Assembly (NCBI GenBank): GCA_011525915.1
Contig: WYBM01000036.1
Span: forward strand, 1-60,273
Length of the DNA stretch: 60,273 nt
Reading direction: 5' to 3'
Source: Ardenticatenaceae bacterium
Lineage (GTDB): Bacteria; Chloroflexota; Anaerolineae; Promineifilales; Promineifilaceae
A program made the translations under genes and the position numbers. Below, piece by piece: positions 18,747 through 28,537 of this stretch. Below the pieces are notes generated by a model. It searched no databases and was not told the DNA's origin. It saw only the letters and a list, made by a program, of their open reading frames with translations. Numbering within the stretch: position 1 is the first letter of the stretch; each line of letters starts with the position of its first letter.

Positions 18747-21479
18747 ATGACACAACTCTGGCATACGGAAACGGCTGACTCTGTACTGACGTCTGTTCAC
18801 AGCGACATTGCCCAAGGTCTTTCCCAGGCAGACGCCCAAAAACGCTTACAGCAGCATGGACCTAACGAACTGGTGGAAAAGGGCGGCAAACATCCTGTGC
18901 GCCTGCTCTGGGAGCAAATCAGCAGCACCATGGTGCTTATCCTCATTGCGGCTACGGTTGTTTCGGCCTTGTTGGGCAAAACAACCGAAGCGGCGGCCAT
19001 TGGCGCTATTGTGGTGCTGTTTGTTCTGCTGGGGTTTATGCAAGAATACCGTGCGGAACAGGCCATGTCGGCGCTTAAAAAGCTGGCGGTACCGGTGGTG
19101 CGGGCGCGGCGTGACGGCCGTATTCAAGAACTTTCAGCCCGTGATCTGGTGCCCGGTGACATCATCATTCTGGAAGCGGGCAACACCATTCCCGCTGATG
19201 CACGGCTGGTGGAGCATGCCAACCTGCGCATACAGGAATCGGCGCTGACAGGTGAATCAGAAGCCGTGGAGAAGCATACGGCCGTCATCACCACACCCAA
19301 TCTGCCACTGGGCGACCGGCGTAATATGCTCTACATGGGCACAACCGTCACCTATGGGCGGGGCACAGCCGTGGTGGTGGCCACCGGCATGAACACCGAA
19401 CTGGGCAAGATCGCCACCCTCATTCAAACGGTAGAAGAGGGGCAGACGCCGTTGCAGCGCCAGCTAGACCGCGTAGGTAAACTGTTGGCCGTGGCTGGTG
19501 TTACCGTCGCCGGCCTGGTGCTGCTGTTAGGGTCAGTGTTGGGCGAACCGTTAGAGGAGATGTTTCTTACGGCCGTGAGTGTAGCCGTAGCTGTGGTGCC
19601 AGAAGGCCTGCCTGCAGTTGTTACCATCACCCTGGCCCTGGGCGCGCAGCGCATGCTGCGCCGCAGCGCCCTCATCCGCAAACTGCCCGCCGTAGAAACG
19701 CTGGGCTCGGTCACCGTCATTTGTTCAGATAAGACCGGCACGCTGACGGTAAACCGCATGACGGTGACTGTCATTGATGTGGCCGGGCACTTTATGAACC
19801 TGGCCGGTACCAGTGATGATCCGGCGCCTACGCTGCCCATTCTAGAAGAAGCCGATGACCTGTTTGCCGGCCGGTCGGCGGCCATTGGCCTGGCGTTGGC
19901 CGTTGGTGCGTTGTGTAATGACGCGTCGTTGACACCAGACCCGGTGACCGGCCGTTACGCTTTTGTAGGTGATCCCACAGAGGGGGCGCTGTTGGTGGCT
20001 GCACAGCAGGCTGGCATCACCCGGACAGCGCTGGAAGCAGCACTGCCCCGTGTGGCCGAACTGCCTTTTGATTCTGAGCGCAAACGGATGACCACCGTTC
20101 ATGAAATGACGGCAAATGCGGCCAAGCCCATGGTTACACGGGCATTTGCAGAGCGATCAGCGCCTTACGTCGCCCTGACAAAAGGGGCGGTCGATGGCCT
20201 GCTGGGCATTTGTGACAGGGTATGGATTGATAACGATCCGGTAGAGCTAAATGACGCATGGCGGGCGCGCATTGAAACTGCCAACAACGATATGGCGCAA
20301 AAGGGCATGCGTGTTTTGGGGCTGGGGCTGCAGTGGCTGGATGCCCCGGATGCCGTACTGGAAGAAAACCTGATACTCATTGGACTGGTAGGGATGATCG
20401 ACCCCCCACGCCCGGAGGTGAAAACGGCCGTGGCGACGGCCAAAACCGCCGGCATCCGTCCTATTATGATCACCGGTGACCACCCCCTGACCGCGCGCTT
20501 TATTGCCGATGATCTGGGGATTGCTCATGACGGCCGTGTCAAAACCGGCCTAAACCTGGACCAAATGACACCAGAAGAGCTGGTACAGGTGGTAGGTGAG
20601 GTTTCTGTTTATGCGCGTGTCTCCCCAGAACACAAACTGCGTATCGTGGAAGCATTGCAGCGTAAGGGGCATGTCGTGGCCATGACCGGCGATGGCGTTA
20701 ATGACTCGCCTGCGCTGCGTAAAGCAGACATTGGCATTGCCATGGGCATTACCGGCACCGACGTGTCTAAAGAGGCCTCAGAGATGGTGCTGCTGGATGA
20801 CAACTTTGCCACCATTGTAGCCGCCGTGGAAGAAGGGCGTGTTATTTACGACAACATTCGGCGTTTTGTAAAATTCTCCATTGCGGGCAACCTGGGCAAA
20901 GTGCTCATTATGTTGGTGACGCCTTTAGCAGGCATTGCCGTGGCCCTGCTGCCACTGCAGCTGCTCTGGCTCAATTTGCTCACCGATGGACTGCTGGGGT
21001 TGGGATTGGGGGTGGAACCGGCCGAAAGAGGGGTGATGAAACGATCGCCGCGGCTGCGGCAGGCCAGCCTGTTTAACGACGGTCTGGGGCGGCATATTGT
21101 TTGGGTGGGCACACTTATTGGCCTGATAGGGCTGGGGACCATTGGCATTGCCTACCGCCCAGACACAGCCACCGATGATACCTGGCAAACCATGCTCTTT
21201 ACAACATTGGCCTTTTTACAGGTAGGGCAGGGGTTAGCTTCCCGGTCCAATCACGAATCGTTTTTCCGGCAAAGCTGGCGATCAAACCCGGCGATGGCCT
21301 GGTTAACGCTGGCGGTGATCTTTTTGCAATTACTGGTGGTATACCTGCCACCTTTGGAAAACTTTTTCCAGGTGGATCCCCTGACGTTGCCTGAACTGGG
21401 GCTATGTGTATTGTTGGGCAGCACCGTCTTCTGGGCCATAGAGTTGGAAAAATGGTGGCTGCGACGCCGCAACCGCTAA
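18747..21479 (+). CDS. P2-type cation-transporting ATPase (calcium-pump-like)
   Basis: 910 residues with the P2A layout: N-terminal cation-ATPase domain, actuator TGES (in ALTGESEAV), TM4 motif [10 protein letters not shown], phosphorylation site DKTGTLT (D328), nucleotide-binding domain with KGAVDG, hinge [11 protein letters not shown], and TM5-TM10 including WLNLLTDG. The PEGLP and NLLTDG signatures are those of SERCA-like Ca2+ pumps, though Mn2+ or Na+ transport cannot be excluded. It is an integral membrane pump exporting cations with ATP. TAGG lies 6 bases before the ATG. Confidence 0.94.
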   Translation: MTQLWHTETADSVLTSVHSDIAQGLSQADAQKRLQQHGPNELVEKGGKHPVRLLWEQISSTMVLILIAATVVSALLGKTTEAAAIGAIVVLFVLLGFMQEYRAEQAMSALKKLAVPVVRARRDGRIQELSARDLVPGDIIILEAGNTIPADARLVEHANLRIQESALTGESEAVEKHTAVITTPNLPLGDRRNMLYMGTTVTYGRGTAVVVATGMNTELGKIATLIQTVEEGQTPLQRQLDRVGKLLAVAGVTVAGLVLLLGSVLGEPLEEMFLTAVSVAVAVVPEGLPAVVTITLALGAQRMLRRSALIRKLPAVETLGSVTVICSDKTGTLTVNRMTVTVIDVAGHFMNLAGTSDDPAPTLPILEEADDLFAGRSAAIGLALAVGALCNDASLTPDPVTGRYAFVGDPTEGALLVAAQQAGITRTALEAALPRVAELPFDSERKRMTTVHEMTANAAKPMVTRAFAERSAPYVALTKGAVDGLLGICDRVWIDNDPVELNDAWRARIETANNDMAQKGMRVLGLGLQWLDAPDAVLEENLILIGLVGMIDPPRPEVKTAVATAKTAGIRPIMITGDHPLTARFIADDLGIAHDGRVKTGLNLDQMTPEELVQVVGEVSVYARVSPEHKLRIVEALQRKGHVVAMTGDGVNDSPALRKADIGIAMGITGTDVSKEASEMVLLDDNFATIVAAVEEGRVIYDNIRRFVKFSIAGNLGKVLIMLVTPLAGIAVALLPLQLLWLNLLTDGLLGLGLGVEPAERGVMKRSPRLRQASLFNDGLGRHIVWVGTLIGLIGLGTIGIAYRPDTATDDTWQTMLFTTLAFLQVGQGLASRSNHESFFRQSWRSNPAMAWLTLAVIFLQLLVVYLPPLENFFQVDPLTLPELGLCVLLGSTVFWAIELEKWWLRRRNR

Positions 21480-21574
21480 GGCCGTTAACTTAACGTAGGC
21501 ATAACAGTTTGTATGCGTACCTTTTGCTAGTTGCCCTCCCTCAGCCGATCTTCTACAATGCGCCTCTGACTACC

Positions 21575-21673
21575 AATAATCAGTCATCAGCGACCTGTAA
21601 TCAGTAACCAGGCAGTCACCATGTCTAAACTGAATACTTACTTACCCACTGAATACTGACCACTGATTACCCA
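21575..21673. repeat. CAGT-rich intergenic repeat, copy 2
   Basis: Direct and inverted CAGT/ACTGA words fill the gap before murJ (AATCAGTCATCAG ... CTGAATACTGACCACTGATT). No ORF is present in 21480-21689. Confidence 0.7.
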
Positions 21674-21689
21674 TTACAGGTGACATGCA

Positions 21690-23372
21690 TTGATCGAATC
21701 AACGGATACGCCCGACATCAACCAACCGCCAATGGTCACGGCCGTAGAATACCCCTCTACTCTTTCCCCTAAAAACCTGGGCGAAGACAGCGGCGTGGTT
21801 AAAGCTGCGGCCGTGCTGGCTGCAGGCAACGTCATCAGCCGGGTATTAGGGTTAGCCCGCGAAGTGGTTAAGTCTAATCTTTATGGCGCTTCGCCGTTGT
21901 TGGCTGCCTACACGGTGGCCGCCCTGGTGCCCATGACCTTGTTTAACCTTATTAGCGGCGGCGAGATGGTCAGCTCTTCTCTGGTCCCTGTGTTTAGCGA
22001 CTTTGCAGACAAAGACAAACGGGAAGCATTGTGGCGGCTGGGCAGTGCCGTGCTGACGCTGGCCACATTTGTGCTGGCGGCCATTGTGCTGCTGGTTGAG
22101 CTTTTTGCAGAGCAGGTGGCCTGGCTGGCTGGGGCGCGCAACTTTAGCGATCCGGCGCTTTTCCAGGTGACCATAGACCTGATGCGTCTGGCGACACCGG
22201 CGGTCTTGTTCCTGAGTGTGGCCAGTGTACTCTCTGGGCTGTTGTATGCCCTGAAGCGGTTTACGTTCCCGGCATTTACCGGCGCTGTGTTTAACGGCAC
22301 GATTGTGGTAATCGCCCTGCTGCGCCCGGACGAGATCGTCAGCCTGGTGTGGGGTATGCTGGTGGGGTCATTTTTGCAAATTGTGTTCCAGCTGCCAGGG
22401 CTGCGCGACGGCCGTTTTCATTTGCGGTTTGATTGGCGGCACCCCGGTGTTCGCCGCATCATTTTCCTGTACATGCCTATTCTGGCCGGGCTGGTTGTTA
22501 ACCAGGTTGCCATCTGGCTCAGCTACCGCCTGGCCATTTTAACAGGTGACAACAGCGTCACGTACATGACCTATGCCACCACGTTATACCAGTTTCCGTT
22601 GGGGCTGGTGGTGACGGCGCTGTCTGTGGCCACACTGCCCACCCTGTCACGGATCGCCTCATCTTACCATCACGTTAAGGTCATAGATCCCGCCGCCGCA
22701 GCGGCAAAGGTGGAGGAGTTTAAAGCGACGCTGGCCGGGGGCATTCGCCTGGTTATCGCGCTTATTTTGCCGGCCGGAGCCGGGCTGTTTTCGCTGGCGC
22801 CGTTTATCATTGTACTGCTGCTAGAACACGGGCGTTTCACTCCGACAGACAGTGACATTACCACCCATGTGCTGCGCTTTTACCTGCTAGGGCTGGCGTT
22901 TGCAGCCATTGACCAGATGTTGGTGTTTGCTTCGTATGCGCGTCAGGACACCTGGCGGCCAGCAGTGGCGGGGGTAATAGCCATTGCGGTGTATACGGCC
23001 GTGGCCGTGTTGCTGCTAAACGCTTTGGGTCTTTACAGTTTGATGATCGCCGATGCTGTCAAACACATCGTACACACCGTGATTATGTTCTGGTTTTTAC
23101 AACGACGGCTGGGGGGTTTGCAAGGGTATGGTATTATGCGGTTGGCCGTTAAAACAATCATAGCGGCTGCCGCCACCGGTGTGCTGGCCCTGGCTGGCGC
23201 CCAACTGGCGGCCACCGTGCTGCCGGGCGGCTTTGGGGGGCGGCTAACTGTCGTAGCCGTAGGCAGCCTGATAGGGGTGGCGGTTTACATGGGCCTGGCA
23301 TGGCTGCTAGATATCCAAGAGGCGTGCGCCCTGGCCAGGCTGGCCGCACGCAAGTTCAACCGCGTACGCTAA
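21690..23372 (+). CDS. murJ: Lipid II flippase MurJ/MviN
   Basis: 560 residues with about 14 hydrophobic helices, the MOP-superfamily fold of MurJ. Conserved N-terminal segment ISRVLGLAREVVKSNLYG and the loop SGGEMVSSSLVPVFSDF match the family. It flips lipid-linked peptidoglycan precursor across the cytoplasmic membrane. The start is taken as TTG at 21690 because AGGTGA lies just upstream; ATG at 21732 is the alternative. The following FHA gene is on the same strand but separated by repeat A3. Confidence 0.92.
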   Translation: MIESTDTPDINQPPMVTAVEYPSTLSPKNLGEDSGVVKAAAVLAAGNVISRVLGLAREVVKSNLYGASPLLAAYTVAALVPMTLFNLISGGEMVSSSLVPVFSDFADKDKREALWRLGSAVLTLATFVLAAIVLLVELFAEQVAWLAGARNFSDPALFQVTIDLMRLATPAVLFLSVASVLSGLLYALKRFTFPAFTGAVFNGTIVVIALLRPDEIVSLVWGMLVGSFLQIVFQLPGLRDGRFHLRFDWRHPGVRRIIFLYMPILAGLVVNQVAIWLSYRLAILTGDNSVTYMTYATTLYQFPLGLVVTALSVATLPTLSRIASSYHHVKVIDPAAAAAKVEEFKATLAGGIRLVIALILPAGAGLFSLAPFIIVLLLEHGRFTPTDSDITTHVLRFYLLGLAFAAIDQMLVFASYARQDTWRPAVAGVIAIAVYTAVAVLLLNALGLYSLMIADAVKHIVHTVIMFWFLQRRLGGLQGYGIMRLAVKTIIAAAATGVLALAGAQLAATVLPGGFGGRLTVVAVGSLIGVAVYMGLAWLLDIQEACALARLAARKFNRVR

Positions 23373-23416
23373 AATTTTGCATACGCCGGGCTTTCTTATA
23401 AAATGCTGCCCATGCT

Positions 23417-23532
23417 AGGGAATCGGCAATAATCATTCAGACATAAAATCGCTTGAGGCGCTGCCGATTCCTTGAGGAAACCGCACAGAACCGCAGCACT
23501 GGATTTGCCAAAAACTTTGTGCGGTTTACCTA
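23417..23532 (-). repeat. Two-hairpin intergenic repeat, copy A3
   Basis: Inverse orientation to A1 and A2. Arms AATCGGCAA ... TGCCGATT and AAACCGCACA ... TTGTGCGGTTT are nearly perfect. It lies 74 bases before the FHA gene. Confidence 0.78.
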
Positions 23533-23605
23533 AAAGGGCTGCAGCCAGGGATTTGCTGGTGTTGCCACGCTCAACTCTGCAATCTCTCTATCTAAGGAAA
23601 CGGCC

Positions 23606-24268
23606 GTGTCAGAACAACAATTCCAATTTGTCATACGCAAAGGCCCACAAGTGGGGCAGGTATTTCGCCTGGATGCCAACGCGCTCATCATTGGGCGTGA
23701 CCCCATGAGCGACATTGTCATCAACGATCCTGAAATCTCGCGCCAGCATGCCCGCCTGAGTAAGAGAGATAACAGTTACGAAATTGAAGACCTGGGCAGC
23801 ACCAACGGCACTTTTGTCAATGGCCAGCGTTTGGGCAGTGAACCCTACCGGCTGGAACCCGGCCAGACAGTGAACATGGGCAGTGGGGTTCGCCTGATTT
23901 ATGAGGCAGTGGGCACAACCGGCGCCGATGTAGATACCCTGATGGAGACCGCCGCTGAGTGGTCCCCTATGCCGCCGGCGGCGCCCGACCTGCTCGACAC
24001 CGATCCCCCCCACAGGCGACGCGCAGTTGATCCACCGTCAGAACATGATTTTGCGCCGCCCAATCGTGCGCCGGAGCCATACGCTTATGACCCTCCGGCA
24101 GCGTCTATACCGTTAGTGCCTACCGGTGAAGGCAATAATAACAACCGCCGCAATGTGACCATTGCGGTTGTGGCGATATTGTTACTGTGCTGTTGTTGCG
24201 CGTTTTTGGGGTTTATGTACCAATGGGGTGGCGATTGGCTGTTGGATTATCTAGGGTTACTGCCTTAG
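23606..24268 (+). CDS. FHA-domain protein with C-terminal membrane anchor
   Basis: 220 residues. The N-terminal FHA domain (about 1-100) has IIGRDPMSDIVI, the phosphothreonine-binding SRQHARL and GSTNGTFVNG. A Pro-rich linker (about 105-175) and a single C-terminal helix (VTIAVVAILLLCCCCAFLGF) follow. It should bind phosphothreonine partners at the inner face of the membrane. Its location after murJ would fit Ser/Thr-kinase-controlled cell-wall synthesis, but no kinase is in the window. The start is GTG, itself part of an ACGGCCGTG copy, with AAGGAA upstream. Confidence 0.92.
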   Translation: MSEQQFQFVIRKGPQVGQVFRLDANALIIGRDPMSDIVINDPEISRQHARLSKRDNSYEIEDLGSTNGTFVNGQRLGSEPYRLEPGQTVNMGSGVRLIYEAVGTTGADVDTLMETAAEWSPMPPAAPDLLDTDPPHRRRAVDPPSEHDFAPPNRAPEPYAYDPPAASIPLVPTGEGNNNNRRNVTIAVVAILLLCCCCAFLGFMYQWGGDWLLDYLGLLP

Positions 24269-24280
24269 GGCCGGTTTACA

Positions 24281-24375
24281 GTTCAGTGATCAGTATTCAG
24301 TGATCAGTATTCAGTGATCGGTGAGCAGTGATCGGTGAGCAGTTGGGGGTTCTTGGGGATTGATGACTGATTACC
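24281..24375. repeat. CAGT-rich intergenic repeat, copy 3
   Basis: Near-exact tandem units TCAGTGATCAGTAT and CAGTGATCGGTGAG, each twice or more, ending GATGACTGATTACC. It sits between the convergent FHA and DUF1232 genes. Confidence 0.75.
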
Positions 24376-24415
24376 TGGCAGAAGCCCAACGTTGTTTTTG
24401 AACGAACCTTTTGAT

Positions 24416-24443
24416 AAAGACCAGGTTTAGGCCTGGTCTTTTT
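24416..24443. terminator. Bidirectional terminator overlapping a stop codon
   Basis: Perfect stem AAAGACCAGG/CCTGGTCTTT with a 6-base loop, T-rich on both strands. The DUF1232 stop codon (minus strand 24427-24429) lies in the loop. It can terminate both convergent genes. Confidence 0.85.
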
Positions 24444-24837
24444 GATCTTTAATGATTTCGCCTTCGATGATGTTGATGTCATCGGCGACGGCCGTTTCCC
24501 CATCTACATCTTCAAGTGGTCCATATCCATCCATCTGCCGAATATGGTTCAAATGTTTGATCACGACATGCTGGGGCACAAGTTCAATAAATACCTTGCC
24601 GCCCACCAGCAGAACCGTAGCATCATCAAAGCCGCCAGGAAAATCAAAGGGGGAAATTAAGTAAAGAATGGTCAGAAATGGTAGTAATTTTAAATAAAAG
24701 GGAACTTCCCGGTCACGCAGTAAGTAAAACACCAGCCGCGCTTGCTGCCACGCTTCCCGCCAGAAACCAGGATCCTGCCGATTGGTGGCTATTGTTGAAT
24801 GCATATTCATATTTTTGGGTTCACCTTTTTTGCTCAT
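24427..24837 (-). CDS. DUF1232 (YkvA-like) membrane protein
   Basis: 136 residues. The centre (about 35-80) matches DUF1232: REVPFYLKLLPFLTILYLISPFDF, a membrane-associated helix ending in the family's SPxD. The C-terminus is acidic. The family's function is unknown. The start at 24837 was selected for GGAG 8 bases upstream. It is convergent with the FHA gene. Confidence 0.85.
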   Translation of the reverse strand: MSKKGEPKNMNMHSTIATNRQDPGFWREAWQQARLVFYLLRDREVPFYLKLLPFLTILYLISPFDFPGGFDDATVLLVGGKVFIELVPQHVVIKHLNHIRQMDGYGPLEDVDGETAVADDINIIEGEIIKDQKDQA

Positions 24838-24976
24838 TGATAACACTCCACACTACGTGACAGGGATGCATTTGTTGCACATTATCCATGTAACTGGGGG
24901 GATGGCAAGGGTACGGCCGTGATTCTTATCTTTTATTTTAACTTAGCCGGGGCGGCCTGCCGAAGCGGCCACTGCC

Positions 24977-26248
24977 TTAATGGCTGCGGGCATAATTAGT
25001 GAGATGGGGCAGTACGGGCGCAATGTCATAGTTGCGCCAGTGACCAATCGGACCGGCTGTAAAAATGGTAAACCCCACAACATAACTATCCTTACGTACC
25101 TCGGCGTCATACCAGGCCATCTGGTTTACAAACGCCTCAATCCCATCATTACCCCACCCCTGCTGTACGGCATACTGTTGAAAATCGGCCCACCCATAAC
25201 CACTGGGGCCGGGCCTATCACCGATGATCCCATCAATGCCGGCTTCGGTAATGATCAGGGGAATAACCAACCCGACCGGTTCTAACAGCTCCCGATAATA
25301 CCAGCGGTATCGCAGTGTCAGTGAACCGCGGTCGGCGTAAAAAGGGTAGCCGGGCAGGGCGCTGCCGTACCCCTGTGTAATCACCGGCGCACTATACTCA
25401 TGCAGGGTCAACACGCCGCCGTAGCGCAGCGCGGTTTCGATGGCCGGTACAAACAGGGCAAACTCTGCTATTTCCGGCACGCCGGTGGCAAAACCCCCAA
25501 TAGCCGCCTGGAAGCCGTGCCGGGCCATTTCCCGTACCCGTTCCTGCTCAAAGCGCGTATACCAACCCATATTTTCCATGCCGGGATCAGGTTCGTTCCA
25601 CCCTTCCCAGTAATCTACAGCCGGGTTGGCCCGATACTGGTTAAGCTGGGATTGTACATATTTCCTGGCTTCTTCTTCTGGGTTACCCGCATACTGTTGA
25701 TCAGGGTTGTCGAGCCGCCCCACAATGATAGTGCGTGGGGAAACACGCTTAATGTCATTGAGCAAGCCAAAATCATCTACCAGCTTAATAACATTAGGCT
25801 GGGTCTGCTGTACAAACTGCATGATGTTAGCGTCATTGGGGCGGATGACATGAATGCTCAATTTGCTCTTGTGTGGGTCAATGACAAACGGGTAGCGGTA
25901 AGGGCTACTTTGGGCGGCAGGCGGGCGGGTAGGGGACGGCGTTTTGGTGGGGGATGGCGTGTACGTGGGCGTGGGTGTAGGGGTGCGTGTGGGAATGATC
26001 GGTGTTATTGTTGGGGTGCGTGAGGGGCCCAAAGGTGAATTATCATTTGAATTTAAGCGCGGGTCTATGGTGGTCGTTGGGGGTAACGGCGTAAAGGTTG
26101 GCGGCACGTTAAGGTCTGGCGCGCCGGCCAGCATAATAGCGGCAGCCCGGGTAGGTAATACCGAGGGAGAGGCACAGCCGGTCAGGAGCAGAAAAAGGAA
26201 AGAGACACAGGCTACTTGGAGGATTGTAACAAGGATTGTGCGCTGCAT
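24977..26248 (-). CDS. Glycoside-hydrolase-like lipoprotein
   Basis: 423 residues. Signal peptide with lipobox LTGC (Cys about 25), then a Thr-Pro stalk (TPTPTPTYTPSPTKTPSPT) to about 110, then a TIM-barrel domain. The barrel shows the clan GH-A pattern: acid/base Glu in DYWEGWNEPDP about residue 220, LHEYSAP, and a candidate nucleophile Glu in LIITEAGIDG about residue 335. The exact GH family was not identified. It is predicted to act on polysaccharide outside the membrane while tethered by lipid. No ribosome site is obvious at the ATG. Confidence 0.85.
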   Translation of the reverse strand: MQRTILVTILQVACVSFLFLLLTGCASPSVLPTRAAAIMLAGAPDLNVPPTFTPLPPTTTIDPRLNSNDNSPLGPSRTPTITPIIPTRTPTPTPTYTPSPTKTPSPTRPPAAQSSPYRYPFVIDPHKSKLSIHVIRPNDANIMQFVQQTQPNVIKLVDDFGLLNDIKRVSPRTIIVGRLDNPDQQYAGNPEEEARKYVQSQLNQYRANPAVDYWEGWNEPDPGMENMGWYTRFEQERVREMARHGFQAAIGGFATGVPEIAEFALFVPAIETALRYGGVLTLHEYSAPVITQGYGSALPGYPFYADRGSLTLRYRWYYRELLEPVGLVIPLIITEAGIDGIIGDRPGPSGYGWADFQQYAVQQGWGNDGIEAFVNQMAWYDAEVRKDSYVVGFTIFTAGPIGHWRNYDIAPVLPHLTNYARSH

Positions 26249-26366
26249 GAGGGGGATAATACCATCTCCCAGAGCCTTATGTCAATTATGAACATGGGAT
26301 GATTGGACCATAAGGCAGGCAGGCTGCGTATTGCACCCATCCCACCCGGTGTTACAATTTGTTGTT

Positions 26367-27227
26367 ATGGTGTTCTTAGTTCTGAAGTTGATGGTGGTGA
26401 TCATTTTTTTGGCAATGTTTTTGCGACGGCCGTCCCTACCCTGGGGTATAGGTTTGTTGACGGTAACGACAGGCGTGTTGTTAGACACGCTCCTGGGCAC
26501 TTTTAACCGGGAAGCTTTGCTGGTGCAGTTGGGCTTTTTCTTTTACGTTATTGCTGGGATGTTGGTGGGAGGCGGCGCTTTCTGGTTGTTGGGGTTGTTA
26601 TGGCCGCGGCTGCATCTGGAGCAGTCGGCGCCTGCGGCTTCAACGATGGCACCCCCAGGCATCCCTTCTGCCCCGGCAGCCACACCTATGGCTGCCGCCA
26701 CCAATGGCCAGCCTATCCCCCTGGCGCCGGTGACCGATCCTTCGGGCACGGTGTATGACCTGGGCATGATTTACCAGGACATGCATGAACGCTTTGGCCG
26801 TGAAGAACTGCTAGAGTTAATGTTTGACCTGGAAGTTCCGGAAACGGCCGTCATGCCCGTGAGCCAAAACCTGGATCACCTGGCGCGGGCCCTGATCAAC
26901 TATGAAACCCAACATGGGCAGGCGGGGCAGCTGGCCCTGGCTGTGGAGCGTATTCTAACGCCGCCCGCCCCAGAAGTGTTGCCTCGCCTGGAAAAGATAA
27001 CCGCAGCATCGCCGCGCGCCGGGCTGCGCTACTATCTGCTGGCCCACACCAACCTGGAAACGCTGCAAAAAATGGCGGCGCGCCTGGGTCTTGATTGGGA
27101 GCAGTTTGAGGGTACAGGAAAACGGGCCAAAGTGCGGGCGCTGCTGAATTATCTGTATCGGCGCAACCGGGTAGATGAGCTGTTGGAACTGATGCGCGAA
27201 GAGGCAGTGGGGCAGCCACGGCCGTGA
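26367..27227 (+). CDS. Membrane protein with two effector-associated (death-like) domains
   Basis: 286 residues. Two membrane helices near the N-terminus (about 1-18 and 45-70) precede a Pro/Ala linker and two soluble modules. Module 1 (about 130-195: MHERFGREELLELMFDLEVP ... HLARALINYETQHGQ) and module 2 (about 218-283: NLETLQKMAARLGLDWEQF ... VRALLNYLYRRNRVDELLEL) both follow the pattern of bacterial effector-associated domains: an ELxxLxxxLG(V/L) helix, a short acidic loop, then a K/R-x-L-(V/L)-x-Y helix. Such death-like domains pair sensors with effectors in predicted conflict and apoptosis-like systems by homotypic contact. The start is uncertain: ATG at 26367, or TTG at 26331. The partner gene is unknown. 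Confidence 0.65.
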   Translation: MVFLVLKLMVVIIFLAMFLRRPSLPWGIGLLTVTTGVLLDTLLGTFNREALLVQLGFFFYVIAGMLVGGGAFWLLGLLWPRLHLEQSAPAASTMAPPGIPSAPAATPMAAATNGQPIPLAPVTDPSGTVYDLGMIYQDMHERFGREELLELMFDLEVPETAVMPVSQNLDHLARALINYETQHGQAGQLALAVERILTPPAPEVLPRLEKITAASPRAGLRYYLLAHTNLETLQKMAARLGLDWEQFEGTGKRAKVRALLNYLYRRNRVDELLELMREEAVGQPRP

Positions 27228-27437
27228 GCTGACATGCCTATATGTTTATCCCAATGGTGACAGTGACTGCTGTTTTTTGGCGCCGGTTAGCACCCTTTTT
27301 TGATACCCAAAAAGCATCTTTTTACCCCGGAATTTTCGGCTAGTACTTCCGATTTACCCCCTCAGTACCAGAGTAGTTCTGTTGTCCTGGTGACTTTATC
27401 CCATTTACCCAAAGGGGTAATTCTTCTATTCTATAGA

Positions 27438-27522
27438 TAACAACAAGCTGACTTGCTTTTCAACTCGTTTTCCTCCTCCTTCCTAGCTCCGGGATCCCCC
27501 CACCCCGGAGCTACTTTTTTTC
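27438..27522 (+). ncRNA. Candidate small RNA with anti-Shine-Dalgarno tract
   Basis: Between TATAGAT (27432-27438) and the terminator at 27484-27522 lies an 85-base segment with the pyrimidine tract TTTTCCTCCTCCTTCC, complementary to purine-rich ribosome sites. There is no clear -35. The rest of 27228-27437 shows no ORF. Weak support. Confidence 0.25.
27484..27522 (+). terminator. Rho-independent terminator
   Basis: 10-bp stem TAGCTCCGGG/CCCGGAGCTA, 10-base loop, followed by C and seven T. It points along the plus strand, away from lspA. It serves the gene at 26367 or a small RNA just before it. Confidence 0.85.
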
Positions 27523-28001
27523 TACGGGGGTGGAGAAGATTCTTCCATGACTCGTGATTCAGCCGCTTTTTGACGCCCGTGGAAGGCATCGCCCCCAATA
27601 ACCAGCGCCAGGCCAACATAAATCAGGACGTCACTCAAGTTAAAAATACCGGTGGGTAACGGCGTCTGAATAAAGTCCAGCACCTCACCCACAAACAGGC
27701 GATCTACCAGATTGCCTGAAGCGCCACCAATAAGAATAGCCAGCCCCATGCGGGAAAGCCACTGGTGGCGAGGCAGGCGATGTAAGTAAATAAATAACCC
27801 TATCAGTACGCCCAGGGTCAACCAGCCCACAAGCGGGCCAACACCTTGAAACATGCCAAAAGCAATTCCCCGGTTGTACGTTTCCACCAGTGTAAAGAAG
27901 GCATTGACCTGTGTAGGGCCATGTTCGGCCAGGTAAGCGGCAGCCCACCATTTGCTGGCCCGGTCAGCTAAAAAAGCCAGCAGCATGAGCAGGTAGATCA
28001 T
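27522..28001 (-). CDS. lspA: Prolipoprotein signal peptidase LspA
   Basis: 159 residues with four membrane helices. It has the family motifs DRASKWW, NRGIAFGMF, GGASGNLVDRL (first catalytic Asp) and FNLSDVLIYVG (second catalytic Asp). It removes signal peptides from lipid-modified prolipoproteins, several of which are encoded here (162, 24977, 33031, 39630). Its ATG overlaps the stop of the upstream gene by four bases (ATGA), so translation is probably coupled. Confidence 0.95.
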   Translation of the reverse strand: MIYLLMLLAFLADRASKWWAAAYLAEHGPTQVNAFFTLVETYNRGIAFGMFQGVGPLVGWLTLGVLIGLFIYLHRLPRHQWLSRMGLAILIGGASGNLVDRLFVGEVLDFIQTPLPTGIFNLSDVLIYVGLALVIGGDAFHGRQKAAESRVMEESSPPP

Positions 28002-28369
28002 TCGCTTTCGCTGGCCTCTTCTTGCTCGTCTGGCGGCTGGTCACCTTTGGCCTGCGCGGCGGCTTCTGCGGCTTCATACGCTGCCTGGGTAAGAAATTGA
28101 CCGCCATGTAATTCACAGCTGGTCACCTGGTAATGGTGATCCAGGTGTATCACTGTTTGCATGCGCCGGAAGCATTTACTGTCTACCACCGTTTTATGCC
28201 ACACATAACCGTCGCCTTCGCTTAATAGATCATGCTGCTTGTCGGCGCGTACCCGCACCCGCGTGCCGCAGTTGTCACATTGGAAATAAAAGTAGACACC
28301 CGTCATATCTATATACCTTTGTGATTTTCCTTTTTTATCACCGCCGAGCAATCGCTTAAAAAATCCCAT
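27998..28369 (-). CDS. Zinc-ribbon-like protein coupled to lspA
   Basis: 123 residues, not assigned to a named family. A basic N-terminus (FFKRLLGGDKKGK) is followed by FQCDNCGTRVRVR, a CxxC knuckle, then two more Cys (SKCFRR and TSCELHGG) that could complete a zinc site. The C-terminus is acidic. The DNA overlap with lspA implies one operon. GTG at 28372 is an equally possible start; AGAGG lies upstream. Confidence 0.8.
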   Translation of the reverse strand: MGFFKRLLGGDKKGKSQRYIDMTGVYFYFQCDNCGTRVRVRADKQHDLLSEGDGYVWHKTVVDSKCFRRMQTVIHLDHHYQVTSCELHGGQFLTQAAYEAAEAAAQAKGDQPPDEQEEASESE

Positions 28370-28496
28370 CACCTTTTATCCTCTCCCCTATACCCTGAAG
28401 AATCTTCACTTGAATGTACCAAATTGCTGGAGATAGCGCCAACAGTGACGGCATAGGTAACGGTACACGATATGATGAATGACATTCATCAGGGGC

Positions 28497-28526
28497 TTGC
28501 TCTTCACCTGTTTAATAGATTATGTT
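28497..28526 (+). promoter_or_regulatory. Promoter placing the next start near +5
   Basis: TTGCTC (28497-28502), 18-base spacer, TATGTT (28521-28526). The -10 ends 11 bases before the ATG at 28538, which has no Shine-Dalgarno sequence, so the mRNA would be nearly leaderless. Confidence 0.45.
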
Positions 28527-28537
28527 AAACTCCTGAC

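Noticed and set aside
24281..24375. CRISPR-like look of repeated CAGTGATC units
   Set aside because: Units are contiguous with no unique spacers and no cas genes; they match the intergenic CAGT family elsewhere.
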